The translations under genes were made by a program, and so were the position numbers. DNA of 8,947 nucleotides, from positions 1 through 8,947 of the forward strand of contig PEVZ01000022.1 in the NCBI GenBank assembly GCA_002779665.1, read 5' to 3'. Every line of letters starts with the position of its first letter. Position 1 is the stretch's first letter. The notes beneath the pieces are model-generated. The model had not been told where the DNA came from. It saw only the letters and a list, made by a program, of their open reading frames with translations, and searched no databases. Below, piece by piece: positions 1 through 5,284 of this stretch. This DNA is from Candidatus Roizmanbacteria bacterium CG06_land_8_20_14_3_00_34_14 (lineage in GTDB: Bacteria > Patescibacteriota > Microgenomatia > UBA1406 > GWC2-37-13).

Positions 1-86
1 AAAACAGTTGGACACCGAGGTCTAAATGATTGATTAGAGCTTAATGAAGAGCTAAAGAAGATTTACAGGTCAGGATTTGGTTACCA

Positions 87-338
87 GTGCCTGAACTATC
101 ATTTGATCATCCTTTTGGACGTTTTAGTACCCCAGGAATTAAATTTGGTTTACAGGGGGGAGTGGGAGTATCTCCGTCTGAAGGTGTCCCTAAACCAGCA
201 GGCTCATCAACACCTTTAATTAGTGAAGTTAAAGGCATTACTGGCATTAGCGACCGAGAAGGTTTCCGTAGTAATAATGAACCACAAGGACAAGCTATAT
301 CGACGACTCCTATTTCCGCTCCAAAAACTACTAAGTAA
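87..338 (+). CDS. doubtful Gly/Ser/Pro-rich hypothetical ORF
   Basis: This is an open frame of 83 codons from a GTG; the frame is open back to position 48, where it is closed by TAA and TGA at 42-47, and it ends at TAA 339-341. There is no in-frame ATG and no convincing ribosome binding site (only a weak AGG at 72-74). The translation is rich in Gly, Ser, Pro and Thr, with no transmembrane segment or recognisable domain, and it could be the frameshifted tail of a longer gene reaching in from the left. A second frame (34-216) is also open over part of the stretch. The local base composition is less AT-rich than the following kilobase, which mildly favours coding. I do not recognise it and consider it close to a coin-flip. 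Confidence 0.3.
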   Translation: MPELSFDHPFGRFSTPGIKFGLQGGVGVSPSEGVPKPAGSSTPLISEVKGITGISDREGFRSNNEPQGQAISTTPISAPKTTK

Positions 339-409
339 TTTTATTAAGTTAATTCTCCTAATATTTAAATATTTTTCTCGCATTTATAATCAAAATTACA
401 CTAATTTCA

Positions 410-431
410 ACACTTTAATTAATTAAAGTGT
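410..431. promoter_or_regulatory. palindromic operator-like site 1
   Basis: A perfect 22-bp palindrome with the core ACTTTAATTAATTAAAGT. It starts 5 nt beyond the stop codon of the TrpR-like gene. The same 18-bp core is repeated exactly at 1129-1154 and with two mismatches at 876-893. Neither strand has a T-tract after it, so an intrinsic terminator is unlikely. The inferred role is a binding site for the adjacent TrpR-fold regulator. Confidence 0.6.
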
Positions 432-436
432 CGTGC

Positions 437-868
437 TTAAATTCCTCTTTGTTTTTTACGCTCGATTTCAAATTTTTGTCTCCACGCCGATTTCCAATCA
501 ATTCCATAGGTTCCCGGTTCGCGAAAAAATAATTCTTCAAAAAAATCTTTTATCCTGTCATTTCCAGCTACGCTTTCTATTATATTTTTAATTTCTTTAC
601 CCTCAGTTATCATTGCGTGAAATTTAGCAATTGTCCGAGAAGATACTTTAAGAACGTCCGAGATAATCAGATAGTTAATATCTTTCATCAACAAATAAAC
701 TATTGCTACCCTTTTTGCAATCATAATTTTTTCCGTTGGAGACAAAAGTTCATACATTATTCCTTCGAATCTTTCCTTTTTACTCATGTTGGAGATTACC
801 TCAAACATCAACGAATAAAGTTTTTTCAAAACTTTATCTTCAACTCGGTATTTCGAAATTCTGGTCAT
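437..868 (-). CDS. TrpR/YerC-family HTH transcriptional regulator
   Basis: A 143-residue protein of the Trp-repressor superfamily, closest by eye to the YerC/YecD group. The diagnostic block is residues 41-87: LLSPTEKIMIAKRVAIVYLL, followed by a helix-turn-helix at about 64-86 (INYLIISDVLKVSSRTIAKF). This matches the TrpR pattern of a Thr/Ser-Pro-x-Glu-(K/R) turn before the HTH. Residues 1-40 form the helical dimerisation part. The tail from about 111 to 143 is basic and aromatic, and longer than in usual members of roughly 100 residues. YerC proteins are not known to bind tryptophan, so the ligand is open. The ATG at 868 is supported by a TTGACA/TAAAGT promoter ending 7 nt upstream. A palindrome overlapping that -10, with two further copies nearby, strongly suggests autoregulation. 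The family assignment is firm; the targets are inferred. Confidence 0.88.
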   Translation of the reverse strand: MTRISKYRVEDKVLKKLYSLMFEVISNMSKKERFEGIMYELLSPTEKIMIAKRVAIVYLLMKDINYLIISDVLKVSSRTIAKFHAMITEGKEIKNIIESVAGNDRIKDFFEELFFREPGTYGIDWKSAWRQKFEIERKKQRGI

Positions 869-875
869 ATCAATA

Positions 876-893
876 ACTTTAATTAATCAGAGT
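876..893. promoter_or_regulatory. palindromic operator-like site 2
   Basis: ACTTTAATTAATCAGAGT differs from the perfect palindrome of sites 1 and 3 at two positions, both in the right half-site. It overlaps the -10 of the TrpR-like gene completely. A bound dimer here would block RNA polymerase. The weaker right half may allow graded autoregulation (inference). Confidence 0.6.
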
Positions 894-905
894 ATTTTAT
901 GTCAA
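876..905 (-). promoter_or_regulatory. promoter of the TrpR-like gene
   Basis: Read on the minus strand: a perfect -35 TTGACA (900-905), an 18-bp spacer (882-899), and a -10 TAAAGT (876-881), then 7 nt to the ATG at 868. There is no Shine-Dalgarno, so the predicted transcript is leaderless or nearly so. Operator-like site 2 lies over the -10 and spacer, a classic arrangement for self-repression. Confidence 0.65.
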
Positions 906-1106
906 CCGCTTATAACCTACAACCCGTGAATCATTCCAGACTTAACCAGGAGTGTTCTGTATTGCTCCAAATACAATATGATTTATGGGCAAAAACCTAC
1001 AATTTACAATTAATATATGAGGCTAATTTTGTACAATCGAAGTGGGATAATTTAGTCGATATATATATTTCGTTTTATCAGCCCCATATTTTTAAAAAAT
1101 ATTTAA

Positions 1107-1128
1107 AAACATAAAAAAAATTATGTTT
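1107..1128. repeat. AT-only inverted repeat (weak hairpin)
   Basis: AAACATAA, a 6-nt A loop, then TTATGTTT: an 8-bp perfect stem. There is no GC clamp beyond one pair and no T-tract, so it is a poor terminator. It lies directly beside operator site 3 and may simply reflect AT-rich composition. Confidence 0.3.
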
Positions 1129-1154
1129 AAATACTTTAATTAATTAAAGTATTT
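1129..1154. promoter_or_regulatory. palindromic operator-like site 3
   Basis: The longest copy: a 26-bp perfect palindrome centred on the same ACTTTAATTAATTAAAGT core as site 1. It lies about 46 bp upstream of the -35 of the 1242 gene. It is also about 15-40 bp downstream of a possible minus-strand start near 1170. Probable binding site for the TrpR-like protein, perhaps linking its control to the 1242 gene. Confidence 0.6.
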
Positions 1155-1176
1155 CTATCTATTTCTATCGAAATAT

Positions 1177-1207
1177 ATTATAAACTAGTTCAAAATTGTT
1201 TTGACAA
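1177..1207 (-). promoter_or_regulatory. possible distal minus-strand promoter
   Basis: On the minus strand there is a TTGTCA (1202-1207), a 19-bp spacer, and a perfect TATAAT (1177-1182). If used, it would read through operator site 3 and give the TrpR-like gene a leader of about 300 nt. It shares bases with the -35 of the plus-strand promoter for the 1242 gene. The spacer is long, so this is only a candidate. Confidence 0.25.
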
Positions 1208-1233
1208 AGTAGTAGTAGTAGTAGTAGTAAAAT
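1201..1233 (+). promoter_or_regulatory. promoter of the 1242 gene with repeat spacer
   Basis: A perfect -35 TTGACA (1201-1206) and a good -10 TAAAAT (1228-1233, 5 of 6) followed by 8 nt and the ATG. The layout matches the near-leaderless promoters elsewhere in the window, except that the spacer is 21 bp instead of 16-18. The spacer is made almost wholly of AGT repeats. Loss of one repeat unit would give 18 bp. A weaker -10, TAGTAA (1225-1230), would sit at 18 bp now. Confidence 0.5.
1208..1229 (+). repeat. AGT trinucleotide microsatellite, 7 copies
   Basis: Seven perfect tandem AGT units (1208-1228) plus one extra A, between the -35 and -10 of the 1242 gene and upstream of its start codon. 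Slippage here would change promoter spacing in 3-bp steps without changing the protein. Confidence 0.9.
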
Positions 1234-1241
1234 TCTTATAT

Positions 1242-1964
1242 ATGATTGCTAATGAAATGTTAAATGTAATCGATTTGATGAAACCTCCACCAAAAACCAT
1301 AGGAAGATATTTTACCAATTTAAAAGATGACATAGTTACTTTTACTTCATTACCTATAATTGGTAAAGCAATAGCAGGTAATAAAGAAAAAGGCGCAATA
1401 AAAATTATTACAGATGTCAAAGAGGCTAATCTGTTCAAATTAAAATTAATTCATAAACTACCTAAAGAGTATTATTCAGTAATGGAATTAACAGATCTAA
1501 CTACAAAAGAATTAATTCTATCAGCGAAAGAAAAACCTAATAAATTTCGTCTAATTATGAAATCTAATGACCAACTTTTTTTACACATTATAAAAAAGAT
1601 GTCTATAGAAGATTTAAAACGCTTTATTAATGATGGGGTTTTTACTCAAAAAGAATTAGTAACTTGGTCGAAAAAACATATTCCTTGGGTAGCGGAGCGA
1701 GGTCATTGGGTAAGGAAAAATTATGGTGATGAGATCATTGGAAAGTTTATTTCTAAAAACGGCGATCCGGAATATGGACTTGATAATAAAGAATACGGTT
1801 TTGGCTATTTTCTTGAAAATGGACGTCGCTCTTGGATTGAAAAAAATTATGGGACAGAGTTCGATAGTGAAATGTTAGAACAATATGGCGATCGTGTCCC
1901 TGATTCAGTTGATTTTATTGTGGATATTGTAAATAAGTTAAATGAAGTAATAACAAGCAGATAA
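1242..1964 (+). CDS. hypothetical protein with two WxxKNYGxE repeats
   Basis: A 240-residue protein I do not recognise. The ATG at 1242 fits the promoter, whose -10 ends 8 nt upstream. It is soluble-looking, Lys/Glu-rich, with no signal peptide or clear transmembrane helix. Residues 90-140 look mostly helical. The C-terminal third holds an internal duplication: WVRKNYGDE at 156-164 and WIEKNYGTE at 198-206, 42 residues apart. The first is preceded by ERGHW and followed by SKNGDPE; the second is preceded by ENGRRSW and followed by EQYGDRVP. The repeated Trp-x-x-Lys-Asn-Tyr-Gly core suggests two copies of a small structural module. It is transcribed away from the TrpR-like gene, with an operator copy and a microsatellite in its upstream region, so it may belong to that regulon. 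Function unknown. Confidence 0.72.
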   Translation: MIANEMLNVIDLMKPPPKTIGRYFTNLKDDIVTFTSLPIIGKAIAGNKEKGAIKIITDVKEANLFKLKLIHKLPKEYYSVMELTDLTTKELILSAKEKPNKFRLIMKSNDQLFLHIIKKMSIEDLKRFINDGVFTQKELVTWSKKHIPWVAERGHWVRKNYGDEIIGKFISKNGDPEYGLDNKEYGFGYFLENGRRSWIEKNYGTEFDSEMLEQYGDRVPDSVDFIVDIVNKLNEVITSR

Positions 1965-1987
1965 TTATAACTCATAATAATCTCCAC

Positions 1988-2017
1988 TTGCTATAGTGAA
2001 CAAGTGTTTACTATAAT
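1988..2017 (+). promoter_or_regulatory. lexA promoter, near-leaderless
   Basis: A -35 TTGCTA (1988-1993), an 18-bp spacer, and a perfect -10 TATAAT (2012-2017), then 9 nt to the ATG at 2027. There is no Shine-Dalgarno in the interval. The expected start site falls about 3 nt before the ATG, so the mRNA should be nearly leaderless. The SOS box fills the spacer. Confidence 0.65.
1992..2015. promoter_or_regulatory. LexA (SOS) box, Bacillus type
   Basis: A 24-bp imperfect palindrome (20 of 24 positions symmetric) whose core, TGAACAAGTGTTTA at 1997-2010, matches the Gram-positive SOS consensus CGAACRNRYGTTYC at 12 of 14 positions. Only the outermost bases differ. It lies between the -35 and -10 of lexA, as expected for LexA autorepression relieved by RecA-stimulated self-cleavage. 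Confidence 0.8.
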
Positions 2018-2026
2018 TGACTTCAT

Positions 2027-2596
2027 ATGATCGATGAAAGGCTTGGAGCAATAAAAAAATTTTTCCGCAAAAATAGACGCTTACCATCTTATTCGGAGAT
2101 GTTAAAGCTTTTTAATATCTCTTCTAAAAATGCTGTTTTTAAAATAATCAATAAATTAATTGATTTGGGATTTATTGAAAAAGACAGCAAAAAACTTTCT
2201 CCAACTAAAAAGTTTTTTGCCCTTCCCCTTCTTGGGGTTATCAAGGCCGGCTTCCCAATTATGGCTGAGGAAAATAAAGATTATTTAACCATCGATGATT
2301 ATTTGATTGAAAACCCACAAACTTCATTCCTCTTAAAAGTGTCTGGAGATTCAATGACCGGAGTCGGAATATTTGAAGGAGATATCGTTATAATTGAAAG
2401 AAATAAAAATGCCAACATCGGCACAATTGTTCTTGCTCAGATTGATAATGAATGGACATTAAAGATTTTAAAAACCGACCGGAAAAAACATATTAATTAC
2501 CTTGAAGCCGCCAATCCAAAATATCCACCTTTTTATCCAATTAACGACCTACAGATCTATGGTATCGTAAAAGGGGTGATCCGTAAGATTAATTAA
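2027..2596 (+). CDS. lexA: LexA SOS-response repressor
   Basis: A 189-residue LexA: a DNA-binding repressor that cleaves itself when RecA filaments form, derepressing DNA-repair genes. Residues 1-60 form the winged HTH; the usual LexA pattern of P-[ST]-x-x-E-[ML] followed by a recognition helix appears as LPSYSEMLKLFNISSKNAVF. The scissile Ala74-Gly75 lies in IKAGFP. The S24-type catalytic dyad is Ser109 (in GDSMTG) and Lys146 (in WTLKILK). Length is slightly under the usual 200 because the linker is short. The ATG at 2027 follows a -10 by 9 nt, with no ribosome binding site. A Bacillus-type SOS box covers the promoter, so autoregulation is nearly certain. Its last 48 bp overlap the antisense end of recF. 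The -ID- acidic N-terminus and all catalytic residues are intact, so the protein should be functional. Confidence 0.95.
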   Translation: MIDERLGAIKKFFRKNRRLPSYSEMLKLFNISSKNAVFKIINKLIDLGFIEKDSKKLSPTKKFFALPLLGVIKAGFPIMAEENKDYLTIDDYLIENPQTSFLLKVSGDSMTGVGIFEGDIVIIERNKNANIGTIVLAQIDNEWTLKILKTDRKKHINYLEAANPKYPPFYPINDLQIYGIVKGVIRKIN

Positions 2597-3610
2597 CTTC
2601 ATTAGTTCTTTTTCGGTTGAAGTAATAACGGTTTGATAATTACCAATTAGATTAAATATTAATTTTTGGTTTTTGTGATCAAGTTCCGAAAATATATCAT
2701 CAAGAAGCAAAATTGGTTTCTTTCTAAAAAAATCTTCTAAATATTTCAATTCATTAATTTTTAACCAAAAAAGCCCAAGCCTCTGTTCACTGCGAGACCC
2801 GTAGAAATGAATATTTTTTTTATCACCATTAATTAAAAAAATATTATATTCGTCCCGGTGTGGACCAATCAAAGTTCTTTTAACCAATAATTCTTTTTTA
2901 AGAGAATCAGAAAATAGTTTTTGACTAATTTTATTTTCTAAATATTCTATTTCAAATTCTTTTGAATCTATTATTTTATTTGAGTTTAAGTAAGTAACAT
3001 ATTCTCTTCTTTTTATAATTAAATACGATCCATTTTCAATCAAAAGTTTATTCCAATAAGAAAGTTCAGCGTCAAGATTTTCACTATCAAAACCTACTTC
3101 CAAAATTTTATTTCTTTTTCTTAAAGCTTGGTTATAGTTTGTCAGGCGCTTTTTATATTCCCTGTCTATTCCCGATAAAAATTTATCAAAATATTCGCGA
3201 CGGATAGACATTGTCCTATCGATAATTTCAATTTGTTCGGGAGAAAACAAAACTACTGGAATTAAATTTTTTAAATATGAATGGCGACCCTTCTTCGTCT
3301 TTTCTAAAAAATATGTTTTTAATAATCCAAAATCATTTATCGTCAAATCTATTCTTAGATTGCTACTATTATTATTATTTTTATCTTCAATCTTGGCCTC
3401 GACATAACAATTATTTTCGGCAAATTTTATCAATTGTTCCTCACGGCTTTCTCTAAATCCTTCACCGCTCAAGATAAAATAAATTCCTTCCAGTAAATTG
3501 GTCTTACCGCGCTCATTATCTCCTAAAATTACTGTTAAATTAGAGTTAATTTGAAATTGGTTATCTGAAAAATTACGAAAGTTGTGAAAAGAAATTAATT
3601 TAAGATTCAT
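2549..3610 (-). CDS. recF: RecF recombination mediator ATPase
   Basis: A 353-residue RecF, an SMC/ABC-like ATPase that helps load RecA at single-strand gaps with RecO and RecR. It starts with the typical MNLKLISFHNFRNF. Walker A is GDNERGKT (30-37), where the usual Gly/Gln before GK is Glu-Arg. The RecF motif GPHRDE lies at 249-254. The ABC signature is GSRSEQR (271-277), Walker B is ILLLDD (300-305), and the D-loop is SELD (308-311). Length is near the usual 360. An Asn run at 78-81 marks a variable loop. It is the last gene of the minus-strand run; its ATG overlaps the pyrH stop as ATGA, implying translational coupling. Residues 339-353 are encoded antisense to the end of lexA. Pairing with lexA makes sense for DNA repair, although no SOS box is seen for this transcript. 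Confidence 0.95.
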   Translation of the reverse strand: MNLKLISFHNFRNFSDNQFQINSNLTVILGDNERGKTNLLEGIYFILSGEGFRESREEQLIKFAENNCYVEAKIEDKNNNNSSNLRIDLTINDFGLLKTYFLEKTKKGRHSYLKNLIPVVLFSPEQIEIIDRTMSIRREYFDKFLSGIDREYKKRLTNYNQALRKRNKILEVGFDSENLDAELSYWNKLLIENGSYLIIKRREYVTYLNSNKIIDSKEFEIEYLENKISQKLFSDSLKKELLVKRTLIGPHRDEYNIFLINGDKKNIHFYGSRSEQRLGLFWLKINELKYLEDFFRKKPILLLDDIFSELDHKNQKLIFNLIGNYQTVITSTEKELMKLINLTDHPFYDTIDL

Positions 3611-4302
3611 GAGCTTATTACTGTCCCTTTAAATTCCTGACCGTTTATAATTTTTTTAATATTCTCCATATCATTTCCATTGGCGATGGCGACCGTTAGA
3701 TTAAGACTGGTTGCCAATTTGGTTGCAATTGGATCAAAAGGTGAATTGTGGCCAGGTATCCATCTATCCCCGACCAAATCTTTCATCTCCCCCCAGCTGA
3801 TTTTCTCTAAAGGTTTAGCGTCGGAAAATTTACCAGGATCCTTATCAAAGACATAATCAATGTTTGACATATTGATAATCATTTTCGCTTTATGATCACG
3901 AGCCAATATTACAGCGTCATAATCTGTGGAGCATCCAGGCATCCAACCGGCTCCGATTGCGACTGGTTCCGTCCAATTTTCAAGCTTTCTATCATAATGT
4001 TGCATTACTCGGGGGTTGGCAATATCCTGAAATATCGTTCTAAGAAGATGACCGTTAAGATGAGTTGAGTGTATCCCTAACCAGTCTAAATCTTCACGCG
4101 TCAACTTTCCAATCACGGCTGAGCCTGCTTCTTGATAACGTCTGGCTAATTTTCCTCCACCGGCAATCAGCATAAACCTTTTACCTATCACCACCTCTTC
4201 ACGAATCATTTTATTTAATTTAATTAAAAAACCCGTATCTATTCCCCCATTTGGGACGATAAGACTACCGCCGACCGAAATGACAATTGGGGATTCTTGC
4301 AT
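3607..4302 (-). CDS. pyrH: UMP kinase, archaeal-type
   Basis: A 231-residue amino-acid-kinase-fold protein that phosphorylates UMP to UDP with ATP, in the cytoplasm. The N-terminus ISVGGSLIVP lacks the Lys of bacterial KLSGE/KxGGS motifs, as archaeal UMP kinases do (DIGGSVLVP). Next come IAGGGKLARRY (46-56) and GIHSTHLNGHLL (76-87), also archaeal-like, the UMP/acceptor loop GWMPGCSTDYDA (119-130), the nucleotide-binding NMSNIDYVFDKDP (144-156) and PFDPIATKLA (188-197). Length is close to the archaeal form (about 225) and shorter than typical bacterial PyrH (about 240). It follows the VirB2-like gene by 16 nt and has its own TATAAT 8 nt before the ATG; its stop overlaps the recF start. Kinase family certain; UMP specificity well supported by the pattern, though other AAK substrates cannot be formally excluded. 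Confidence 0.88.
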   Translation of the reverse strand: MQESPIVISVGGSLIVPNGGIDTGFLIKLNKMIREEVVIGKRFMLIAGGGKLARRYQEAGSAVIGKLTREDLDWLGIHSTHLNGHLLRTIFQDIANPRVMQHYDRKLENWTEPVAIGAGWMPGCSTDYDAVILARDHKAKMIINMSNIDYVFDKDPGKFSDAKPLEKISWGEMKDLVGDRWIPGHNSPFDPIATKLATSLNLTVAIANGNDMENIKKIINGQEFKGTVISS

Positions 4303-4310
4303 ATGAATAT

Positions 4311-4338
4311 ATTATACCCTAAAAGATTCCACCGCCAA
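4311..4338 (-). promoter_or_regulatory. internal promoter of pyrH-recF
   Basis: On the minus strand there is a perfect -10 TATAAT (4311-4316), 8 nt before the pyrH ATG at 4302. A fair -35 TTGGCG (4333-4338) lies 16 bp upstream, inside the end of the VirB2-like gene. There is no Shine-Dalgarno, so a near-leaderless start is predicted. It would let pyrH and recF be expressed apart from clpC. Confidence 0.55.
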
Positions 4339-4648
4339 GACCAAAGACAAAAGCAATTAATCTGATAATTAAAAATGAAGCGATTAAAAGAGCAAATCCA
4401 ATAATTCCAGCCGTTATTTTTCCTTGACCGGCTTTTATTTTCTCCGGATTTCCCTGTGACATCATATAATCATATCCCCCGGAAATAAGGACAAAAAGAA
4501 GAATAATTCCTGCCATCGGTATAATAAAACCTAAAGCTTTTGTGATAATTCCCCCTAAAGTACTGACGCTGTCATCAAGCGGTCCCTGGATTTGAGTAGG
4601 AGTACCTCCTTCATTTGAAATATTTAATGATTGAGCAAGATAATTCAT
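4319..4648 (-). CDS. VirB2/TrbC-like two-helix membrane protein
   Basis: A 109-residue small membrane protein with the layout of TrbC/VirB2 pilin-like proteins. A polar N-terminal stretch of about 30 residues is followed by a hydrophobic helix at about 38-57 (GIILLFVLISGGYDYM). A short cytoplasmic-type loop, SQGNPEKIKAGQGKITAG (64-81), leads into a second helix at about 80-104. The GGYxYMxSQGxPxKxxxGxxxI pattern is one I associate with small proteins that are very common in CPR genomes, usually annotated as pilin or type IV secretion-like. No separate signal peptidase site is clear. The ATG overlaps the stop of the upstream peptidase gene (ATGA), so translation is coupled. It may be a pilus subunit or simply an uncharacterised membrane protein; no other secretion genes are present in the window. 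Confidence 0.7.
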   Translation of the reverse strand: MNYLAQSLNISNEGGTPTQIQGPLDDSVSTLGGIITKALGFIIPMAGIILLFVLISGGYDYMMSQGNPEKIKAGQGKITAGIIGFALLIASFLIIRLIAFVFGLGGGIF

Positions 4649-5280
4649 CTTTTAATAAAATAATTTAATAATTTAGTTGTTCCAAATAAAAAAGCATCTA
4701 TTAACAAAACAAAAAAAATATACCGATTAATATTATTCATTATAACATTTAAACTATTCATATTTATTTTAATATTAAAAACGTAAATTATTATTATAAT
4801 TAATAATATGACTGGAATTATCAGTAATAGATCCTTCAAATCTTGTTTTGAAGAAAACATATTAGCTGAGATTGAAAATATTAAATATGCATAAAAAATA
4901 TTTAATCCAATATTATTAGCTGGATAAATATGAAAATAAAATAATGAAAATAATATCCCTATACCAAAAAAAACTGGCGCTACACCAACGAGGATAGCCC
5001 TTAAAAAATCTTTTTTTATGAAAAGTACCTCACCTAATTTTATCTCATTTTCATCCCATTTAGGAAACACGGTCATGCTTTTTACCGGAAGAATAAGTAA
5101 TAATGCCGTGATAAAATGAGCTGATTCATGGATGATTGTTCCCGGAAGAAAAAGTAATGAAACTAAAGAGAAAACAACAAAATCGGACTGAAAAAATTTT
5201 CTTAGTAATATAAATAGTTCTTTTAATATCAATCTCGAAACAATATAGATTGCAATTATTAGAAGTAAAAAAACTAACAT
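4645..5280 (-). CDS. membrane metallopeptidase, HExxH (M50-like)
   Basis: A 211-residue integral membrane protein with about six hydrophobic segments (roughly 1-20, 33-47, 95-118, 124-140, 151-170 and 186-202). A zinc-binding HESAH motif lies at 51-55 in the context PGTIIHESAHFITALLL. The second half has VGVAP (98-102) and SANMFSSKQDLKD (138-150), where Asn140 and Asp147 resemble the N-x-x-P-x-x-x-x-D metal-ligand motif of site-2-protease-like peptidases. It lacks a PDZ domain and is shorter than typical M50 members. Its start is 4 nt after the clpC stop, and its stop overlaps the next ATG. Probable intramembrane or membrane-surface protease; substrate unknown. It is very AT-rich, with long Ile/Leu/Asn runs near 153-185. 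Pairing with a Clp ATPase suggests envelope protein quality control (inference). Confidence 0.7.
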   Translation of the reverse strand: MLVFLLLIIAIYIVSRLILKELFILLRKFFQSDFVVFSLVSLLFLPGTIIHESAHFITALLLILPVKSMTVFPKWDENEIKLGEVLFIKKDFLRAILVGVAPVFFGIGILFSLFYFHIYPANNIGLNIFYAYLIFSISANMFSSKQDLKDLLLIIPVILLIIIIIYVFNIKINMNSLNVIMNNINRYIFFVLLIDAFLFGTTKLLNYFIKR

Positions 5281-5284
5281 AAAA

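Larger units (their letters stand above)
869..1241. other. 373-base intergenic region, mainly regulatory
   Basis: The stretch between the divergent TrpR-like gene and the 1242 gene holds operator sites 2 and 3, two or three promoter candidates, an AT-only hairpin (1107-1128), a tandem direct repeat ATTTCTATC (1151-1159 and 1161-1169), and an AGT microsatellite. A 71-codon open frame (899-1114, plus) exists, but its start lies inside the -35 of the TrpR-like promoter, it has no ribosome binding site, and its translation resembles nothing I know. I do not call it a gene. The words CCTACAA (917-923, 994-1000) and ATTTACAATTA (1000-1010) give it a repetitive look. Confidence 0.5.

Noticed and set aside
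34..216. Open frame with a helical-looking beginning, closed at its left by a TGA that could be read as Gly in SR1/Gracilibacteria.
   Set aside because: Clear genes here end in TGA within ATGA overlaps, so TGA is a stop; the frame also lacks a start codon.
410..431. Palindrome as an intrinsic terminator of the TrpR-like gene.
   Set aside because: No T-tract follows on either strand, the stem is AT-rich, and identical copies lie in upstream regions, which fits an operator better.
899..1114. 71-codon open frame on the plus strand in the intergenic region.
   Set aside because: Its start codon overlaps the -35 of the TrpR-like promoter, it has no ribosome binding site or suitable -10, and its translation shows no family-like pattern.
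2827..2840. TTAATTAA within recF as a further operator half-site.
   Set aside because: Only the AT-rich centre matches; the ACT and AGT edges are missing, and such words are expected by chance at this composition.
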